From: an uncultured Lachnospiraceae bacterium
GTDB lineage: Bacteria > Bacillota > Clostridia > Lachnospirales > Lachnospiraceae
DNA length: 47,776 bases
Assembly: GCA_934293375.1 (NCBI GenBank)
Contig: CAKQYS010000015.1
Coordinates: 1 to 47,776 of the forward strand
Reading direction: 5' to 3'
The notes beneath the pieces are model-generated. The model worked only from the letters and a program-made list of their open reading frames with translations. It did not search any database and was not told where the DNA came from. Positions 44,210 to 47,776 of the stretch are shown one piece after another (within the stretch, counting starts at the first letter, position 1; each line of letters opens with the position of its first letter). Made by a program: the position numbers and the translations under genes.

Positions 44210-45052
44210 ATGCGAACAATACATACGGATGAAATTACCAGAAATATCAAGGAAATGTGTATCGAAGCGAATCTGACATTGACAAAGGATGTCTCAGATA
44301 CGATCTATCAGGCAAAAGAAAATGAGGATTCCCCACTGTGCAGACAGATTCTGGGGCAGCTATGTGAGAATATGGAGATCGCAAAGGAAACACAGATCCC
44401 TATTTGTCAGGATACCGGTATGGCAATCGTATTTGTCAGACTGGGACAGGATGTACATGTAGAAGGAATGTCTCTTACTGATGCGATCAACGAGGGAGTC
44501 AGACAGGGTTATACAGAGGGTTATCTTAGAAAATCAGTCGTGAAGGATCCTTTGATCAGAGAGAACACAAAAGACAATACACCTGCAATTATCCACTATG
44601 AAATTGTAGATGGAGATCAGATTGATCTTGTGGTTGCTCCGAAGGGATTCGGCAGTGAGAATATGAGTCGTGTTTTTATGTTGAAGCCTGCCGATGGCGT
44701 AGAGGGAGTCAAGGCATCTGTACTTCAGGCCGTGAAGGATGCAGGTCCGAATGCCTGCCCACCTATGGTTATAGGTGTTGGACTGGGAGGCGATTTTGAG
44801 AAATCTGCAATTCTTGCAAAGAAGGCACTGACCAGAGATTTCAACACACCATCAGACAAGCCGCATATCAGACAGCTGGAGGAAGAGTTGTTAGAAACGA
44901 TCAATCAGACAGGTATCGGTCCCGGTGGTCTTGGCGGACACACCACTGCATTGAAGGTCAATATTGAGACATATCCGACACACATAGCCGGTATGCCTCT
45001 TGCAGTCAACATTTGCTGTCATGTCAACAGACATGCACACAGAGTATTATAG
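44210..45052 (+). CDS. fumA: Fumarate hydratase class I, alpha subunit
   Basis: The iron-sulfur subunit of the two-subunit hydro-lyase that interconverts fumarate and malate. The 280 residues from the ATG at 44210 follow GGAAGG with a 9-nt gap (an ATG at 44204 is too close). The three cluster cysteines are visible: C66 in PICQDTG, C183 in NACPPMVIG and C270 in NICCHV. GLGGDFEKSA and GPGGLGGHTTALKV are family blocks. L-tartrate dehydratase alpha is the alternative, since the families are close. The gene in two pieces is typical of anaerobes. The beta subunit follows 18 bp later. Confidence 0.92.
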   Translation: MRTIHTDEITRNIKEMCIEANLTLTKDVSDTIYQAKENEDSPLCRQILGQLCENMEIAKETQIPICQDTGMAIVFVRLGQDVHVEGMSLTDAINEGVRQGYTEGYLRKSVVKDPLIRENTKDNTPAIIHYEIVDGDQIDLVVAPKGFGSENMSRVFMLKPADGVEGVKASVLQAVKDAGPNACPPMVIGVGLGGDFEKSAILAKKALTRDFNTPSDKPHIRQLEEELLETINQTGIGPGGLGGHTTALKVNIETYPTHIAGMPLAVNICCHVNRHAHRVL

Positions 45053-45070
45053 CAGACAGGAGGAAGACAG

Positions 45071-45628
45071 ATGGAACAGCATATTACAGCACCATTTACA
45101 ACGGATACCGTCAACAAGCTTCATGCAGGTGATTATGTATATATTACCGGTACGATCTATACCGCAAGAGATGCCGCACATCTTAGGATGTACGATACCA
45201 TGAATGCAGGTGGTAAGCCACCGGTCGAGTTGGAGAATAATGTAATTTATTACCTTGGACCAACGCCTGCAAGAGAGGGACAGGTGATCGGATCTGCAGG
45301 TCCGACAACCAGCTCGCGTATGGACAAATATACGCCGCTTATGCTAAAGAACGGTCTGAAGGGAATGATTGGAAAGGGTAAGCGTTCGCAGGCAGTCATT
45401 GATGCAATGAAAGAGTATGGTGCAGTTTACTTTGCAGCCGTAGGTGGTGCAGGTGCATTATTGTCCAAATGTATCAAGAAAGCAGAAGTGATCGCATACG
45501 ATGATCTGGGTACAGAAGCTATTCGCCGGCTTGAAGTAGAAAATCTGCCGGTGATCGTTGTGATCGATCATGAGGGAAATAATATGTACGAGACTGCGGT
45601 GGAAGAATACCTAAAAAATAAGGCATAA
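45071..45628 (+). CDS. fumB: Fumarate hydratase class I, beta subunit
   Basis: The C-terminal swivelling-domain partner of the alpha subunit, 185 residues. Recognisable segments are LHAGDYVYITGTIYTARDAAH, YYLGPTPAREGQVIGSAGPTTSSRMD, MIGKGKRS and YGAVYFAAVGGAGALLSKCI. They match the fumarase/tartrate dehydratase beta family. The ATG follows AGGAGGAAGACAG. The two genes form one enzyme; the C-terminus is complete and there is no fusion. Confidence 0.93.
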   Translation: MEQHITAPFTTDTVNKLHAGDYVYITGTIYTARDAAHLRMYDTMNAGGKPPVELENNVIYYLGPTPAREGQVIGSAGPTTSSRMDKYTPLMLKNGLKGMIGKGKRSQAVIDAMKEYGAVYFAAVGGAGALLSKCIKKAEVIAYDDLGTEAIRRLEVENLPVIVVIDHEGNNMYETAVEEYLKNKA

Positions 45629-45750
45629 AATTATACAGCCGAACCAAATGGAAAACCCTATCATAATGTGATATGATCTGTGCATCTTAGGGAGTATCGA
45701 CAAAAGACTCACTATATAATAGAAAATCAGATCAAAAAGGGGAAGATTCT

Positions 45751-47388
45751 ATGAGTAAGAAAAAGAAAAACAGTATACCAGATGCGGTACCTGCAAAAAT
45801 AGCAAAAGGAAATGTGATTGCACTGATTATTATGATAGTCATTGCAATCCTGTTATTTTATATTATGATTCCGGCACTCAGCATTTATTCAGAAGGTTTC
45901 TGGATCATCCTGCTGATCGCACTGGGACTTGTTGTTGTATCCACATTACATTGGACGATGACCACAGTGCGCCAGACCACAGTAAGCCGTATCAGTATGT
46001 ATGCACTGATCGTTGCTGCGATATGTTTTCTGCTGGGAGGCATTTCTTCTATGAAGCTGTTTTCGTCTCCCCGGTATGCAAATCTGTTGCAGGTAGAGGA
46101 ACGCGATTTTGCATCGGACATTGTAGAGACTGACAGTATCCAGGATATTGCGATCATGGATACCGAGACAGCCGTTACGATCGGCAACCGGGCAATCGGA
46201 TCTCTGACAGATATCGTCAGCCAGTTCGTTGTCAGTGAAGATTACAGTCAGATTGATTACAATGGAAAACCGATGAAGGTAGCACCTCTGAATTATGCAG
46301 ACCTCATTAAGTATTTTAATAATAGAAGTAAAGGTATTCCGGGTTATGTTATGGTTGATCCGGTAACAAATGAGGCGACATATGTAAAATTGGAGAAGCC
46401 AATGAAATATGTTCCATCTGCGTACTTCAATGAAGATTTGTACAGACATTTGCGTTTTCAGTATCCAGGATATCTGTTCAGCAGCTATTCATTTGAGCTG
46501 GATCCGGATGGCAACCCATATTATATCTGTTCTGTTCTGAAGGCAAATGCAGGATTATTTGGGGCAAAGGATGTATGCGGCATTGTAATTTGTGATCCGT
46601 GTACCGGAGACAGTGAGTATTGTAAGGTTGGAGATATTCCAAACTGGATCGACCGGGTATATGATGGGGATCTGCTTTGCCGGAAATATGACTGGTATGG
46701 CAGCCTTTCAGGTGGATACTGGAACAGTCTGTTTGGAAACAAGGGATGTAAGAAGACCACAGATGATTATGGATATAAGGTAATGGATGGTGATGTCTGG
46801 ATCTATACAGGTGTTACCTCAGTCAATGCAGATGAATCAAATATCGGATTTGTTCTGATGAATGAGCGTACATCAGAGGCGAGATATTACCAGATTTCAG
46901 GAGCGGAAGAGTATTCCGCTATGAGCTCTGCACAAGGTGAAGTACAGCATCTCGGCTATGTAGCATCTTTCCCATCGTTGATCAATATCGGTGGAGAACC
47001 TACTTATATAATGGCAATGAAAGACGAAGCAGGACTTGTAAAGATGTATGCACTGGTGAATGTCCAAAAGTATAATATCGTAGCGACGGGTGCTACACAA
47101 CGGGAAGCTCTCTCTTCTTATAAGAAATTACTAAAAGAAAATGGAATTAATAGCACAGGTAGCGATGTTGTAGAGGATCAGATAAAAAACATTCAAATTG
47201 ATACGATCCGTTATGTGGATGTAGATGGTGACACGATTGTCTATATTAGTGATACATTAGGAAATGTATATAAACAGACTTTTGCCGAAAATGAATCACT
47301 GATCTTCCTAAAAGAAGGTGAAAATATTACTGTTCATTATGAAGAAGGCACAGAGAAGATTTATAAGATGACAGGATTTGAACAATAA
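45751..47388 (+). CDS. Unknown membrane-anchored protein with large extracytoplasmic domain
   Basis: A 545-residue protein. The N-terminus is lysine-rich (MSKKKKNSIP) and three membrane helices follow (about 22-47, 50-72 and 82-103), so about 440 residues probably face outside. The soluble part contains repeated segments with aromatic residues and glycines (SGGYWNSLFGNKGC, GYVMVDPVTNEATYVKL, GFVLMNERTSEARYYQI). The latter two each read [DN]-x-x-T-x-E-A-x-Y-x-[KQ]-[LI], so the domain may contain related beta units. I recognise no family. AAGGGG lies 8 nt upstream of the ATG. The neighbours are fumarase upstream and a tRNA-Ser/rRNA region downstream, so context gives no role. Confidence 0.78.
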   Translation: MSKKKKNSIPDAVPAKIAKGNVIALIIMIVIAILLFYIMIPALSIYSEGFWIILLIALGLVVVSTLHWTMTTVRQTTVSRISMYALIVAAICFLLGGISSMKLFSSPRYANLLQVEERDFASDIVETDSIQDIAIMDTETAVTIGNRAIGSLTDIVSQFVVSEDYSQIDYNGKPMKVAPLNYADLIKYFNNRSKGIPGYVMVDPVTNEATYVKLEKPMKYVPSAYFNEDLYRHLRFQYPGYLFSSYSFELDPDGNPYYICSVLKANAGLFGAKDVCGIVICDPCTGDSEYCKVGDIPNWIDRVYDGDLLCRKYDWYGSLSGGYWNSLFGNKGCKKTTDDYGYKVMDGDVWIYTGVTSVNADESNIGFVLMNERTSEARYYQISGAEEYSAMSSAQGEVQHLGYVASFPSLINIGGEPTYIMAMKDEAGLVKMYALVNVQKYNIVATGATQREALSSYKKLLKENGINSTGSDVVEDQIKNIQIDTIRYVDVDGDTIVYISDTLGNVYKQTFAENESLIFLKEGENITVHYEEGTEKIYKMTGFEQ

Positions 47389-47444
47389 AATGCAGCCAAC
47401 CCCAATACCTAGTAAAATAATATAAAAAAATACTAAATTGAGTG

Positions 47445-47473
47445 TTGACAAAGATTTTACATTTTGATATTAT
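47445..47473 (+). promoter_or_regulatory. Promoter of tRNA-Ser
   Basis: TTGACA (47445-47450), 17 bp, TATTAT (47468-47473), about 50 bp before the tRNA. Confidence 0.75.
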
Positions 47474-47522
47474 ATTTAGGCGTCATAAAACGCAACTGAA
47501 TATCGGAACACGGTTCAGCCAG

Positions 47523-47610
47523 GGAGATGTACTCAAGTGGCTGAAGAGGTGCCCCTGCTAAGGGTATAGGTCGTTAACGCGGCGCGAGGGTTCAAATCCC
47601 TCCATCTCCG
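47523..47610 (+). tRNA. tRNA-Ser (anticodon GCT)
   Basis: An 88-nt class II tRNA with a long variable arm. The acceptor GGAGATG pairs with CATCTCC and the discriminator is G. The anticodon stem is TGCCC/GGGTA (one G-U) with loop CTGCTAA, and the T arm is GAGGG-TTCAAAT-CCCTC. CCA is not encoded. Confidence 0.95.
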
Positions 47611-47642
47611 TTTCATCTTTTTAAAATAATTTAAAAAAGGTG

Positions 47643-47671
47643 TTGACAAGGGTAGAACAGTGTGGTAAGAT
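47643..47671 (+). promoter_or_regulatory. Strong promoter, probably of an rRNA operon beginning beyond the window
   Basis: Consensus TTGACA (47643-47648), a 17-bp spacer and TAAGAT (47666-47671), preceded by an A/T-rich UP-like stretch (47617-47638). Confidence 0.75.
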
Positions 47672-47776
47672 ATAGAAGTTGTCGCTTGAGACAGCAAATA
47701 ACAAGAACCTTGATAATCAAATAATAAGACAACCCTGAAAATTCTTTAGAATTTCAGAAATGAACGAGATGAGAAA
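47672..47776 (+). other. Probable 16S rRNA leader (5' end of rRNA transcript)
   Basis: It has no reading frame of note. GTTGTC near 47679 can pair with GACAAC near 47732. A hairpin (CTGAAAATTC/GAATTTCAG, about 47735-47758) follows. The AACCTTGATAATCAAATAAT segment resembles clostridial rRNA leader sequences. The rRNA itself is not in the window, so this is an inference. Confidence 0.55.

Noticed and set aside
45946..46449. 167-residue minus-strand frame inside the 45751 gene
   Set aside because: It is antisense to a well-formed gene with its own ribosome site; the composition is that of a shadow frame.
1..47776. CRISPR arrays, prophage or complete insertion sequences
   Set aside because: No regularly spaced repeats, integrase, transposase with terminal repeats or phage structural genes were seen; only the Rpn-like gene tail at the left edge relates to mobile elements.

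Overview
The window is the replication-origin region of a low-GC Gram-positive chromosome, almost certainly a clostridium of the family Lachnospiraceae. This rests on the rpmH-rnpA-yidD-yidC-jag / mnmE-mnmG-rsmG block facing away from dnaA-dnaN-S4-recF-gyrB-gyrA, on GGAGG-type ribosome sites throughout, on low GC content, and on clade-typical genes (a DUF3881-like protein, a DUF4446 protein beside parB, and a two-subunit class I fumarase). The genus cannot be fixed from sequence reading alone. The origin lies near 26.1-26.4 kb, with a second DnaA-box cluster at 27.8-28.1 kb, between dnaA and dnaN.

Left arm (1-26 kb). First comes the tail of an Rpn/PD-(D/E)XK transposase-like gene. A minus-strand run follows: a D,D-carboxypeptidase, a DegS-like histidine-kinase-fold protein, argS and serS. 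Then come plus-strand trmB, tRNA-Lys and a polar amino-acid ABC importer (binding lipoprotein, permease, ATPase), and a soluble PocR-domain chemoreceptor. Next are minus-strand trkH/trkA (K+ uptake), then the plus-strand partition locus parA-parB with two identical parS palindromes flanking parA. DUF4446 and DUF3881 genes, tRNA-Arg, a coiled-coil membrane protein and a DEDDh exonuclease follow. Minus-strand rsmG-mnmG-mnmE and jag-yidC-yidD-rnpA-rpmH complete the arm. The parAB block reads toward the origin, opposite to the neighbouring rsmG-mnmG-mnmE genes.

Right arm (26-47.8 kb). The dnaA-to-gyrA replication operon ends in a terminator and a perfect 32-bp palindrome. The accessory region follows (35.2-44.0 kb): a small secreted protein, then two paralogous ABC-exporter modules in tandem. 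Each module has a 572-residue permease with seven membrane helices and a large extracytoplasmic domain, an ATPase, and a further membrane subunit, with near-identical gene-overlap junctions. A coiled-coil membrane protein sits between the modules. A convergent orphan LytTR response regulator closes the region. This is the best candidate for a little-described system. The extracytoplasmic domains resemble the non-catalytic N-terminal beta domain of M1 aminopeptidases and lack any zinc-peptidase motif.

The window ends with fumarase alpha and beta subunits, a large unknown membrane-anchored protein, tRNA-Ser, and a strong promoter with a leader that looks like the start of an rRNA operon just beyond the edge.

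All calls come from reading the sequence. No database search was run, so family names rest on recognised motifs and layout.
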